Shown here piece after piece: positions 25,153-33,415 of a DNA stretch of 64,000 nucleotides. The stretch's first letter is position 1. Each line of letters opens with the position of its first letter. Origin of the DNA: UBA1801 sp035353395 (GTDB lineage Bacteria > Acidobacteriota > Holophagae > Holophagales > Holophagaceae). The position numbers and the translations under genes were made by a program. The DNA is taken from NCBI GenBank assembly GCA_035353395.1, contig DAOPZL010000002.1, positions 61,051-125,050 of the forward strand. Reading direction: 5' to 3'. The notes below the pieces were generated by a model. That model made no database searches, was not told the DNA's origin, and worked only from the letters and a program-made list of their open reading frames with translations.

Positions 25153-26441
25153 AGCGCTTCTTCCCCGCTTCCCGGTGGTTCCGGGCCGCCCTCGCGCTCC
25201 TGGCGATGGCCTGCCTCGGACAGGCGGCCGCTCCCCGTCCCCGGAGGAAGATCCGCAGGCCGGTCGTGAAGGTGGCGCCCCAGGCCGCGGCCAAGATCGA
25301 GAACGCCAGGGTCCTGGCGCCCTTCTTCAAGGACCTCGAGCGGCTGGAGGACCCCGCCGGGGAGCGCGTGGTCCGGATCATGCACTTCGGGGATTCCCAC
25401 ACGGCCGCCGACTACTGGACCGGGAGGATCCGGAGCCGGCTGCAGGCGCGGTTCGGCGACGGCGGGCCGGGCCTGATTCTGCCTGCCCGCCCCTGGCGGG
25501 GCTACCACCACGAGGGCGTACGGCTGGTCGAGGGTCTCCAGTGGCCGGCCACCAGCCTCCGCGAGAAGGGCGGCGACGGCCTGGTCGGGTGCACCGGGGG
25601 CGCCCTGCTCCCACCCCAGGACGGGACCTTCCGGTTGCGCGCCGTGTTCGGGGAGTACCGGATCCAGGTGCTCGGGGACGCGCCTCCGGAAGTCCGGGTC
25701 GAGCCCGTGGCGGACCCCCTGGCGCTGCCGCCGATCCAGGGGCCCCGCCTGAAGGAGCCGGCCACGTACACCTTCGAGAAGCCCCTGGAGGGACATCCCG
25801 CCCTAAGGATCCTGGGGCGGTCGGAACCCTCCCCCAACTGTCCCAGGGAGATCGCCGTCAGCTTCCCGCCGGGATGCAGGTTCCTGGGCCTCGACCTCCT
25901 GTCCGGCCGCGCGGGCATCGTCTACGACGAGCTGGGCCTCAACGGGGCGGAGCTGCTGGACCTCGAGCGCTGGCTGCCTGAACTGAGGGAGACGCTGCTG
26001 GGGGCGATCCGCCCGGATCTCCTGGTGCTGGCCTACGGCACCAACGACCTGGGCCGCCCGGACCTGGATCCCCGGGACTACACGGTCCGCGCGGGCGCCC
26101 TGCTCGCGGCCCTGAAGCGGGAGAGCGGCGCGGCCATCCTCGTGGTCGGTCCCCTCGACCGCCTCGGGACGCGGCGCCGCCAGGTCCCGGCCCTGAAAGC
26201 CGGCGCCGACCGGATCGTTCGCTGCCTGAGCGAGGCCGCGCGGGCTTCCGGGTGCGCCTTCTGGGACGCCCGAAAGGCCATGGGAGGCGAAGGGGCCATC
26301 GCGAAGTGGCGCCGGGCGGGCCTTGCCCAGCCCGACCTCGTGCACCTCACGGGACCGGGCTACGCGCGCCTGGGAAACCAGCTCGTGGACGCCCTGCTGA
26401 CCGCTTTCGAACACCGCGGGGAGGAACGTGAATCCGAGTGA
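25149..26441 (+). CDS. secreted SGNH/GDSL hydrolase-like protein 2 of O-acylation locus
   Basis: A 430-residue paralogue of the preceding protein. It has a signal peptide (MKRFFPASRWFRAALALLAM to about residue 27) and a basic, proline-rich stretch. The SGNH signature is IMHFGDSHTAADYW, LVLAYGTNDLG and DLVHLTGPGYARL. The shared ARFGDGGPG segment after the Ser block in both proteins shows they arose by duplication. Expected periplasmic or envelope location, acting on an acylated glycan; donor versus acceptor role cannot be told. It overlaps the preceding gene by four bases and the MBOAT gene by 14 bases. Confidence 0.82.
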   Translation: MKRFFPASRWFRAALALLAMACLGQAAAPRPRRKIRRPVVKVAPQAAAKIENARVLAPFFKDLERLEDPAGERVVRIMHFGDSHTAADYWTGRIRSRLQARFGDGGPGLILPARPWRGYHHEGVRLVEGLQWPATSLREKGGDGLVGCTGGALLPPQDGTFRLRAVFGEYRIQVLGDAPPEVRVEPVADPLALPPIQGPRLKEPATYTFEKPLEGHPALRILGRSEPSPNCPREIAVSFPPGCRFLGLDLLSGRAGIVYDELGLNGAELLDLERWLPELRETLLGAIRPDLLVLAYGTNDLGRPDLDPRDYTVRAGALLAALKRESGAAILVVGPLDRLGTRRRQVPALKAGADRIVRCLSEAARASGCAFWDARKAMGGEGAIAKWRRAGLAQPDLVHLTGPGYARLGNQLVDALLTAFEHRGEERESE

Positions 26442-27822
26442 CGGTCCCTTCCTGGTCTTCCTGGCGCTGCTGGTGCCGGCCTTCGCGCTGGCGGCGGCCC
26501 GGCTCAAGTGCGTCCCGGTCCTGTTCCTGCTCGCGGCCAGTCTCTTCTTCTACGCCACCTGGAACCCCTTCTACCTGGTCCCCCTGGCCGCCACGGCCCT
26601 CACCGACTATGCCGTGGGCCGGGGGCTCGGGCGCGCGCGGTCCGTGGCCGCCCGCCGCGGACTCCTCGCCGCGTCCCTGCTGGTGGACCTGTCCCTGCTG
26701 GCCTGCTTCAAGTACTACGACGCCCTGGCCGCCCTCTGGTCCCTCGCGCCGGCTCCGCAGCCGCACCTCCGCATCCTGTTCATGACGGGGATCAGCTTCT
26801 ACACCTTCCAGTCCATGAGCTACGTGCTGGACGTGTACCGGGGGGACCAGCCGGTGCAGCCCTCCTTCCTGCGCTACCTGGCCTTCGTGAGCTTCTTCCC
26901 GACCCTGCTGGCCGGTCCCATCACCCGGGCCGACACCCTCATGCCCCAGCTGGAGGCGCCGCCGAGGGCCATGGACCCGGACCTCGCCGGCCGGGCCCTG
27001 TTCCTCATCGCCCTGGGCTTCGTCAAGAAGTGCCTGGTCGCGGACTACCTGGCCGAGTCCCTGGCCAACCGGGTCTTCGAGCAGCCCCTCTTCTACAGCG
27101 GCGCCGAGGTGCTCGCGGGCGTCTACGCCTACGCCGCGCAGATCTACTGCGACTTCTCCGGCTATTCGGACATCGCCATCGGCGCCGCCCTGCTGCTGGG
27201 CTTCCGCCTCAAGGACAACTTCAAGGCCCCCTACCGGTCCGCGAGCCTGTCCGAGTTCTGGCAGCGCTGGCACATCTCCTTCTCCACCTGGCTCCGGGAC
27301 TACGTCTTCTTCAGCTTCCCCGGCGTGCGTCGGAAGGGCATGGCGATGTTCGCCATCCTCGCGACCTTCGTGCTGGGGGGCCTGTGGCACGGGGCCTCCT
27401 GGTGCTTCCTGGCCTGGGGCCTGATCCACGGGCTGGGCCTCGCCGCCGAGCGCCTCTTCGAATCGCGGGGCCGCAGACCGGTCTCGGGCTGGCGGAGGCT
27501 GGCCTGCGTCTTTGTCACCTTCCACGTGGTCGTGGCCGCCTGGGTGTTCTTCCGCGCGGAGAATCTCGAGACCGTCGCCCAGATCGGCGGCCGTCTCTCG
27601 GACATGACCCTGGGGACCGGCAACATCCCCGGGAAGGCCCTGGTCCTGATGCTGGCCGTCCTGGCGAGCCAGGCGCTTCCCGAGGCCTGGTTCGAGAGGC
27701 TGGTCGCGCGTTTCTCCGCCATGCCCGCCGTGGCCCAGGCGGCCCTGCTCGCGGGCTCGGCCCTCCTGGTGCGCTTCGCTTCCGCGGGTCAGATCGCGCC
27801 CTTCATCTACCAGGGGTTCTGA
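26428..27822 (+). CDS. MBOAT family membrane O-acyltransferase
   Basis: A 464-residue polytopic membrane protein (about 11 hydrophobic segments) of the AlgI/PatA/DltB superfamily. Landmarks are FKYYDALA, GISFYTFQSMSYVLDVYRG, the FFPTLLAGPITR segment, YCDFSGYSDIAIGAALLLGF, FWQRWHISFSTWLRDYVF and LGGLWHGASW with the invariant His321. Such proteins move acyl groups from a cytoplasmic donor across the membrane to glycans or to an SGNH partner. GTG start with GAGGA immediately upstream, inside the end of the preceding gene. Flanked on both sides by SGNH genes, so one MBOAT serves three SGNH proteins. Confidence 0.93.
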   Translation: MNPSDGPFLVFLALLVPAFALAAARLKCVPVLFLLAASLFFYATWNPFYLVPLAATALTDYAVGRGLGRARSVAARRGLLAASLLVDLSLLACFKYYDALAALWSLAPAPQPHLRILFMTGISFYTFQSMSYVLDVYRGDQPVQPSFLRYLAFVSFFPTLLAGPITRADTLMPQLEAPPRAMDPDLAGRALFLIALGFVKKCLVADYLAESLANRVFEQPLFYSGAEVLAGVYAYAAQIYCDFSGYSDIAIGAALLLGFRLKDNFKAPYRSASLSEFWQRWHISFSTWLRDYVFFSFPGVRRKGMAMFAILATFVLGGLWHGASWCFLAWGLIHGLGLAAERLFESRGRRPVSGWRRLACVFVTFHVVVAAWVFFRAENLETVAQIGGRLSDMTLGTGNIPGKALVLMLAVLASQALPEAWFERLVARFSAMPAVAQAALLAGSALLVRFASAGQIAPFIYQGF

Positions 27823-27823
27823 G

Positions 27824-29254
27824 ATGGCCCGCCGGACGCATCCCTGGCTCGTCTCCGGCCTCCTGGCCCTCGCGGCGGCGGTGCCCTACCTCTCGGCCTC
27901 CCTCTCGAGGTACCGGCTCGTCTCCCTGCCGCAGGCGGAACGGATCTTCGGCGGTCCCTTCACCGGAAGGCCGTCCGTGCCGGTCTGGGAACCCCTGGTC
28001 ACCCTGGAGGACGAACCCGGCCCCTCGAAGCAGGAGCCGGCGCCCTCGGTCGGCAGGAAGGCCCAGGAGGCTCCGGTCCTCTCCCTTGACGCCGTTCCCG
28101 AGGGGCCCGTGCTGGAGGATCCCGCCCACGCGCTCCAGGCCTTCCACGAGGCCCTCGCCCGGTCGGAACGGGGGCAGGGGATCGTGCGGGTCAGCCACTT
28201 CGGGGATTCTCCCGTCACGGGCGACCTCATCTCGGGGGAGAGCCGGGCACGCTTCCAGCGGATCTACGGAAACGCGGGCCACGGCTGGATCCTGCCCGGC
28301 CGCCCCTGGGAGTGGTACGGCCACCTCGGGGTGACCCTCTCCGACGAAGGCTGGACGATCAACACCCTCGTCACCCCCGGCAGGCGGGACCGCGCCTACG
28401 GCTTCGGGGGCGCCAGCTTCACCTCCCGCGGCGGCGGGGTGACCCGGCTCGCCACTGCCAGGACCTCCCCCTTCGACCGGCTGGAGATCCACTACCTCGC
28501 CCACCCCGGGGGCGGAAGCCTGCAGGTCAAGGTGGACGGCGAGATCCACGAACTCTCGACGCGGCGGGAGGAGGCCGGCCCGGCCTTCGAGTCCTTCAGC
28601 CTGGCGGAGGACAAGGCGCATTCCGTCACGCTCCGGGCGGAAGGGGATGGCGAGGTCGTGCTCTACGGAATGGTCCTGGAGCGGGACACCCACGGCGTGG
28701 TCTACGACGCCCTGGGCGCCAACGGGGCCGCCATCCACCATCTGAGCCTCATGAGCGAAGCCAGCTGGGTTTCCGCCCTCAAGCTGCGGAGGCCCGACCT
28801 GGTCATCCTGGCCTTCGGCACCAACGAGTCCGGCTACGCGAACATTCCGGGCCCGGCCTACGAGCGGGACTACCGGCGGGTCATCGCCCGCATCCGGGAG
28901 GCCCTTCCCGGAGTCTCCATCCTGATCATGGCGCCCATGGACCGCGCGGAGCGGAACGCGGCCGGCGAGATCGCGACCATGCCCTCCATCCCGCGGATCG
29001 TGGAGGCCCAGCGCAGGCTGGCCCTCGAGACGGGATGCGCCTTCTTCAACACCTACCTCGCCATGGGCGGAGACCGGTCCGCCTATCGCTGGTACAAGGT
29101 GAGCCCCCGCCTGATGACGGGGGACTTCACACACCCCACCCGCTCCGGGGCGGACCGGGTGGCCCGCCTGCTGGTGGAGGCCCTCCGCGCGCCGGAGGCC
29201 GGGCCGGCGGCCTCAGGCCGTGCGGAACTGGAGCGCCCCGCAGGTGAACCCTGA
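27824..29254 (+). CDS. SGNH hydrolase-like protein 3 of O-acylation locus
   Basis: A 476-residue protein with an N-terminal membrane anchor (about residues 8-27, no clear cleavage site) and a 90-residue linker. SGNH blocks: VSHFGDSPVTGDL, where Pro replaces the His after the Ser; VILAFGTNESGY; and DFTHPTRSGADRV with the Asp-x-x-His. It is a more distant relative of the two preceding proteins (shared GPG-type WILPGRPWEWYGH region and VVYDALGANGA). Starts one base after the MBOAT stop. Its last 42 coding bases overlap the end of the convergent KAS III gene, an unusually long tail-to-tail overlap. Confidence 0.82.
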   Translation: MARRTHPWLVSGLLALAAAVPYLSASLSRYRLVSLPQAERIFGGPFTGRPSVPVWEPLVTLEDEPGPSKQEPAPSVGRKAQEAPVLSLDAVPEGPVLEDPAHALQAFHEALARSERGQGIVRVSHFGDSPVTGDLISGESRARFQRIYGNAGHGWILPGRPWEWYGHLGVTLSDEGWTINTLVTPGRRDRAYGFGGASFTSRGGGVTRLATARTSPFDRLEIHYLAHPGGGSLQVKVDGEIHELSTRREEAGPAFESFSLAEDKAHSVTLRAEGDGEVVLYGMVLERDTHGVVYDALGANGAAIHHLSLMSEASWVSALKLRRPDLVILAFGTNESGYANIPGPAYERDYRRVIARIREALPGVSILIMAPMDRAERNAAGEIATMPSIPRIVEAQRRLALETGCAFFNTYLAMGGDRSAYRWYKVSPRLMTGDFTHPTRSGADRVARLLVEALRAPEAGPAASGRAELERPAGEP

Positions 29255-30139
29255 CCCGAAGGCGGCCATGAGACCGGCCTCCCCGGAGCGGAAGCGGCCC
29301 TGATCCTGCGCCTCCGAGGCCGCGATGAGGAGGGAGGCCGAGCTGGTGTTGCCCCGGGTCTCCAGGTTCACGAACACCTTGTCCTCGCCGATCCCGAGCG
29401 TCTTCGCCACCTGCTTCAGGAGGTTGAGGTTCGCCTGGTGGAAGAGGAAGAGCCCGATGTCCCCGGAGGGGGTTCCGGTGCGCGCCAGCAGGCTCCGCAC
29501 GGCCCCCGTGAGCTTCCGGTTGGCCTGCATGATGACCTGGCGCCCGTTCATCACGAGGGGACCGCCCGGATCCATGCAGAGGTCCTCGGCGAAGGTGCCG
29601 TCGCTGGAGGCGATCCAGTCCTGGATCTCCAGGAAGCCGCGGTCCGGCGAGACCACGCAGGCCCCGGCGCCGTCCCCGAAGAGGATGGTCGTCTCCTTGG
29701 CGGGATGGCGCTGCACCACCTCGCTCATCTTCTCGGAGGCCACGACCAGCACGGGACCCAGGCGGGAAGCGAGCTCCGCCGCCAGGACGAGGGCGACGAG
29801 GCCTCCGCAGCTCGCGAGGTGGACGTCCAGGGCGAGCCCCTGGAAGCCGAGCCGCCGCTGAAGGTCGGCGGAGACGCCGGGGAACTGGCGCTGGGGGGTG
29901 CCGGTGCCCACCAGGAGCCCCCCCAGGGCGGAGGGTTCGAGGCCCGTGCGCGCGAGGCAGGTCCGCGCCGCCTTCTCCGCCATGTCCACCACGGTCTCGT
30001 CCGCGGCGGCGTAGCGCCGCTCCCGGATGCCGCAGGCCTGGAGGATCCATCCGGCCTCCACGCCCAGCTGCGCCGCCAGTTCCTCGTGGCCCACTACCCG
30101 GGCGGGGAGGTAGGCGCCGAAACCCAGGATCGAGGTCAT
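29213..30139 (-). CDS. 3-oxoacyl-ACP synthase III (KAS III), partner of adjacent ACP
   Basis: A 308-residue KAS III with the complete triad: Cys111 in LASCGGLVA, His234 in LFHQANLN and Asn264 in TRGNTSSAS. Length is close to FabH. The surroundings of the Cys (ASCGG in place of AACAG) suggest a non-housekeeping enzyme. It starts one base after the stop of an acyl carrier protein gene on the same strand, so the two form a unit, and it converges on the SGNH-MBOAT operon. A role in making or handing over a special acyl group for the MBOAT system is attractive but inferred from position only. Confidence 0.9.
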   Translation of the reverse strand: MTSILGFGAYLPARVVGHEELAAQLGVEAGWILQACGIRERRYAAADETVVDMAEKAARTCLARTGLEPSALGGLLVGTGTPQRQFPGVSADLQRRLGFQGLALDVHLASCGGLVALVLAAELASRLGPVLVVASEKMSEVVQRHPAKETTILFGDGAGACVVSPDRGFLEIQDWIASSDGTFAEDLCMDPGGPLVMNGRQVIMQANRKLTGAVRSLLARTGTPSGDIGLFLFHQANLNLLKQVAKTLGIGEDKVFVNLETRGNTSSASLLIAASEAQDQGRFRSGEAGLMAAFGSGFTCGALQFRTA

Positions 30140-30140
30140 C

Positions 30141-30380
30141 CTACGCCCCCTTGTGCTGGTCCACGTACCTGGCGATCTTCGAGATGGATTCGAAGCGCCG
30201 GGGCACCATGTCCTGGTCCGGGATCCTGATCCCGAAGGCCTTTTCCAGCCGCTCCACGAGGTCCATCACGCCGAAGGAATCGATCACCCCCGCCTCGAAG
30301 AGGGAGCTGTCGAGGTCTTCCGGGACCGGGGCCTGGGCGAGTTCTGCGAGGATGGCTCTGACGGATTCGATCGTGGGCAT
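30141..30380 (-). CDS. acyl carrier protein
   Basis: A 79-residue carrier protein with the phosphopantetheine attachment Ser35 in GVIDSFGVMDLVERLE. It is less acidic than AcpP, and the DSL motif is DSF, as in specialised carriers including DltC-like and secondary-metabolism ACPs. Followed after one base by the KAS III gene. Since DltB, also an MBOAT, uses a dedicated carrier (DltC), this ACP could be the acyl donor for the neighbouring MBOAT; that is inference. Confidence 0.9.
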   Translation of the reverse strand: MPTIESVRAILAELAQAPVPEDLDSSLFEAGVIDSFGVMDLVERLEKAFGIRIPDQDMVPRRFESISKIARYVDQHKGA

Positions 30381-30526
30381 GCGGGTGCCTGCTTCCTTCC
30401 ATGGGCGCGGGTGAAGGGTTCGTGCGCCCGACCATTGTAGCTTTCCATGCCCTCCACCTGGAATGGTGAAAACGTCGTATTCTCACGGTATTTTACGACC
30501 AGAGTCCTGTCGTTTGGCATTCATGA

Positions 30527-30554
30527 TTGACATAATGACAAAACCAGGCATACT
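30527..30554 (+). promoter_or_regulatory. predicted promoter upstream of rlpA-like gene
   Basis: TTGACA (30527-30532), a perfect -35 hexamer, is separated by 16 bases from CATACT (30549-30554), four of six matches to the -10. The region 30430-30570 is AT-rich and lies between the divergent ACP and RlpA-like genes. The promoter points to the RlpA-like gene 110 bases downstream. Confidence 0.5.
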
Positions 30555-30664
30555 GGATTCCTTATCGTCCTCCACCCCTGGAACCCCTCGATGCCAGCAG
30601 TCCTCCTGTCCACAGCCTCCGCCCGCCCGATGCCGGGGGATGCTGCGCCCACGGGGAGGCTCCG

Positions 30665-31111
30665 GTGAAGCGGGTCCGTCTCGGCCTCCTGCTGCTGTCC
30701 ACGGTGTTCCTGTGCCAGGCGACGGGGGTCGCTCCCCTGCCGGCCATCGGTTCCGCCCCCAAGGAGACGGTCGCCAGCTGGTACGGGAAGGCCCACGAGG
30801 GACGCAAGACGGCCAGCGGGGCGGTCTTCCGGCGGCAGCTGATGACCGCGGCCCATCGCACCGCACAGTTCGGGACGCACTACCTCGTCTTCTACAAGGA
30901 CCAGGTCGTGGATGTCCTCGTGAACGACCGGGGTCCCTACGCCAAGAAGGACGGACGCTATGCCCGGGACCTGGACCTCTCGGAGGCGGCTGCCCGCTGC
31001 CTGGGCCTGGCGGAGGCGGGGGCGGCCAAGGTCCGCGTCGTCGAGCTCCCCTTGCTGCCGAAAGTGGACGCCCGCAGGCTGATGCCGCGCTCCCCCGGGA
31101 CCGGCAACTGA
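30665..31111 (+). CDS. RlpA-like double-psi beta-barrel protein
   Basis: A 148-residue protein starting at GTG, with a signal peptide (about residues 1-27). The rest is the RlpA domain: TVASWYGKAHEGRKTASGAVF, TAAHRTAQFGTHYLVFYK, and VLVNDRGPYAKKDGRYARDLDLSEAAA with the catalytic-type Asp in NDRGP and the YARDLDLS block. RlpA cleaves naked peptidoglycan strands at the septum in Pseudomonas. No SPOR domain and no obvious lipobox (a Cys at residue 17 lies inside the hydrophobic stretch LLSTVFLCQAT and could be one), so septal targeting is unclear. Confidence 0.88.
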   Translation: MKRVRLGLLLLSTVFLCQATGVAPLPAIGSAPKETVASWYGKAHEGRKTASGAVFRRQLMTAAHRTAQFGTHYLVFYKDQVVDVLVNDRGPYAKKDGRYARDLDLSEAAARCLGLAEAGAAKVRVVELPLLPKVDARRLMPRSPGTGN

Positions 31112-31156
31112 GGATTTGGCATTCCCACGCGTCCGGTTTTGTGTTTCAACAAGGGC

Positions 31157-32443
31157 ATGGATAACTCGCTTCTGCCCATTCTCGACCTGCGCCTGGACGG
31201 CAACGTCAAAGGCTATCCCCTGGATGCTCCGGCCGTTCCCCTCGGCCAGGTGGGGGACCAGGGCTGGACCCTGGGGGATCTGGATCTCCCGGCGGCGATC
31301 CTGCGGGACTCCGTGATCGGGCAGAACGGCCGCTGGATGGCGGAATTCCTCCACCGGACCGGGGCCTCGATCTGCCCCCACGGCAAGACCACCATGGCTC
31401 CCCAGCTCTTCCACCGCCAGCTGGCAGACGGGGCCTGGGGCATCACCCTGGCCACGGCGACCCAGGTCCGGGTGGCCTACGAGTACGGCGTCAAGCGCAT
31501 CCTGATGGCCAACGAGCTCGTGGAGGAAGGTTCCGTCCGCTGGATCCAGCGGACCCTGGACCAGGACCCGGCCTTCGACTTCACCTGCCTCGTGGATTCG
31601 GTGGACGGCGTGCACAGGCTCGAACGGGCCGCCCAGGGACGGAGGCCCCTCCGGGTGCTGGTGGAACTGGGCATCCAGGGCGGTCGCACGGGCGTGAGGT
31701 CCCTGGCCGAAGGACTCACCGTGGCCCGCGCGGTCAAGGCCTCGCCGCGCCTGGCCCTGCGCGGCGTGGAATGCTACGAGGGCATCATCGTCACCCAGGA
31801 TCCCGCGGCGGACGAGGCCGCGATCACCAAGTGGCTGGACCTGCTGGGGGACCTGGCGCACCGCTGCGCCGCCGAGGACCTTTTCGAGACCGACGAAGTG
31901 CTGCTCACGGCGGGCGGTTCCGCCTACTTCGACCTGGTGGTCCACCGCCTGGCGCGGCTGGATCTGGGGCGGCTCTCCCGCGTGCTCCTCCGGAGCGGGT
32001 GCTACCTCTCCCACGACGGGGACCACTACGCCCGGCTCATGGCGCTCCTGGAGGGGCGCCTTCCCGAGGCCTGGCGGATGCCCTCCCACCTCACCCAGGC
32101 CCTGGAGCTCTGGGGCCAGGTGATCAGCCGCCCGGAACCCACCCTGGCCTTCCTCAATTTCGGAAAGCGGGACACGGGGCAGGACATGGGCCTTCCCAGG
32201 CCGGCCAAGTGGTTCCGCAAGGGCCTCCACGGGGTCCCCGAGGCCGCTCCGGAGTCGTGGCGCCTGTCGATGCTCCACGACCAGCACGCCAAGCTCGAGC
32301 TTCCGGCGGGGGCCGATCTCGCCGTCGGCGACCTCGTGGGATGCGCCATCAGCCATCCCTGCACCACCTTCGACAAGTGGCCGGTGCTCTTCTCCGTGGA
32401 CGACGGCTACCGCGTGGTCGGGGCGGTGAAGACCTTCTTCTAG
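31157..32443 (+). CDS. D-serine dehydratase-like PLP enzyme (alanine racemase fold)
   Basis: A 428-residue fold-type III PLP enzyme. The PLP lysine is in ICPHGKTTMAPQLF, the barrel continues through ITLATATQVRVAYEYGV, and the C-terminal beta domain has the zinc-type ligands His and Cys in CAISHPCTTFDKW, as in eukaryotic-type D-serine dehydratase and D-threonine aldolase relatives. Members labelled amino acid deaminase act on D-Ser, D-Thr or similar. Start at ATG 31157 with AAGGG close upstream; the frame extends six codons further. The Crp/Fnr gene follows after two bases, so they are cotranscribed. Its substrate may derive from peptidoglycan or D-amino acids, by context with RlpA. Confidence 0.8.
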   Translation: MDNSLLPILDLRLDGNVKGYPLDAPAVPLGQVGDQGWTLGDLDLPAAILRDSVIGQNGRWMAEFLHRTGASICPHGKTTMAPQLFHRQLADGAWGITLATATQVRVAYEYGVKRILMANELVEEGSVRWIQRTLDQDPAFDFTCLVDSVDGVHRLERAAQGRRPLRVLVELGIQGGRTGVRSLAEGLTVARAVKASPRLALRGVECYEGIIVTQDPAADEAAITKWLDLLGDLAHRCAAEDLFETDEVLLTAGGSAYFDLVVHRLARLDLGRLSRVLLRSGCYLSHDGDHYARLMALLEGRLPEAWRMPSHLTQALELWGQVISRPEPTLAFLNFGKRDTGQDMGLPRPAKWFRKGLHGVPEAAPESWRLSMLHDQHAKLELPAGADLAVGDLVGCAISHPCTTFDKWPVLFSVDDGYRVVGAVKTFF

Positions 32444-32445
32444 CC

Positions 32446-33087
32446 ATGGACGCTCCCGCCTGGACCCAGGCCCCCCTCTTCACCTCGCTGCTTCCGGAGC
32501 AGCGGCGGAAGCTGGGGGACATGGCCGCGGCGAAGGAACTGGGGACGGAGGAGACCCTCTTCATGGAGGACGATCCCTGCACGGGGTTCTACGTCCTGGT
32601 GGAAGGGGCCATCCAGCTCACGCGCTTCGCCCTCACGCCGGGCTCCGCGCATCCGACCCTGGCGCTGGTGCTGCCCGTGCAGAGCTTCGCGGAAGCCGCC
32701 ATGTTCGCGGGAGAGGCCTTCCCGGCCACGGCCACGGCGCTGAAACCTTCGAGGGTGGTCCATTTCCCGAAGGAGCGCTTCCTGCGCACCATGCGGGAGG
32801 ACCCGGACCTGGCCCTGGCGATCATCCACGCCCAGTCCGTCTGGCTGCGCAAGCTGACCATGCAGATCCAGCAGCTCTCCGCCTCGGACAGCCTGGAGCG
32901 ACTCCGGCACTGGCTCCGGGAGCACCTGCCCCGGCGGGGGGAGCTGGTGCTGCCCGTGACCAAGAAGGCCCTTGCGGCGGAACTGGGCATGACGCCCGAA
33001 ACCCTCTCCCGGGGACTGCGCAGCTTCCAGGACCAGGGCCTCATCCAGGTGAAGGGCACGCGGATCTCCAGGCTCGGGGAACTGTAG
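32446..33087 (+). CDS. Crp/Fnr family transcriptional regulator
   Basis: A 213-residue regulator with an N-terminal cyclic-nucleotide-binding-type beta roll (FMEDDPCTGFYVLVEGAIQLTRF, then LPVQSFAEAAMFAGEAFPATATAL), a long dimerisation helix and a C-terminal HTH_Crp domain (LPVTKKALAAELGMTPETLSRGLRSFQDQGLI). It lacks the N-terminal cysteine cluster of FNR and the Arg/Ser cAMP contacts are not obvious, so it resembles the DNR/HcpR-like branch; the effector could be heme, NO or nothing. Candidate regulator of the FNR-like box at hcp and of the CRP-like palindrome at 23762. Two bases after the PLP-enzyme gene. Confidence 0.92.
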   Translation: MDAPAWTQAPLFTSLLPEQRRKLGDMAAAKELGTEETLFMEDDPCTGFYVLVEGAIQLTRFALTPGSAHPTLALVLPVQSFAEAAMFAGEAFPATATALKPSRVVHFPKERFLRTMREDPDLALAIIHAQSVWLRKLTMQIQQLSASDSLERLRHWLREHLPRRGELVLPVTKKALAAELGMTPETLSRGLRSFQDQGLIQVKGTRISRLGEL

Positions 33088-33107
33088 GCGCCCCTTCGCA
33101 CACGGGA

Positions 33108-33132
33108 GGCAGGCCCTCATGGCCGGCCTGCC
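33108..33132 (+). terminator. possible terminator hairpin after the Crp/Fnr gene
   Basis: GGCAGGCC (33108-33115) and GGCCTGCC (33125-33132) form a perfect eight-base-pair stem with a nine-base loop, 20 bases after the stop codon. There is no T-run, so it may be a weak or Rho-assisted terminator. Confidence 0.4.
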
Positions 33133-33229
33133 CTGGCGTTTCGCGCCATTCCGTGCCTTTCGCGGTCTCGTTCTTTTTGGCTGAGACAAACCGAGACTCA
33201 GGTGGGAGCATGTTCGAGCTGGATCCCCC

Positions 33230-33315
33230 ATGCTCTTCTCCGCCGCCACGGGTTACGCCTTGCAGACGCTCGCCGCCCTTCCCGAGGACGGGAACTACCA
33301 TCTTTCCCGGGATCT
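33230..33315 (+). CDS. Rrf2 family regulator, N-terminal fragment (cut by assembly gap)
   Basis: Twenty-eight codons are visible before the N-run. They read MLFSAATGYALQTLAALP, then ED, GNYHLSRDL, which matches the start of Rrf2-type winged-helix regulators (IscR, NsrR and relatives: ATxYALxxLxxLA). The remaining 110 or so residues, including the HTH recognition helix and any cluster cysteines, lie in the unsequenced gap. A CTGAG-N11-CTCAG dyad (33180-33200) lies about 30 bases upstream and could be an autoregulatory operator. Confidence 0.65.
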
Positions 33316-33415
33316 NNNNNNNNNNNNNNNNNNNNNNNNNNNNNNNNNNNNNNNNNNNNNNNNNNNNNNNNNNNNNNNNNNNNNNNNNNNNNNNNNNNNN
33401 NNNNNNNNNNNNNNN
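33316..33415. other. assembly gap (100 N)
   Basis: Exactly 100 undetermined bases, the usual placeholder for a gap of unknown size. The truncated Rrf2 gene entering from the left and the arnD 3' end entering from the right together need clearly more than 100 bases, so the true gap is longer. Confidence 0.95.
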
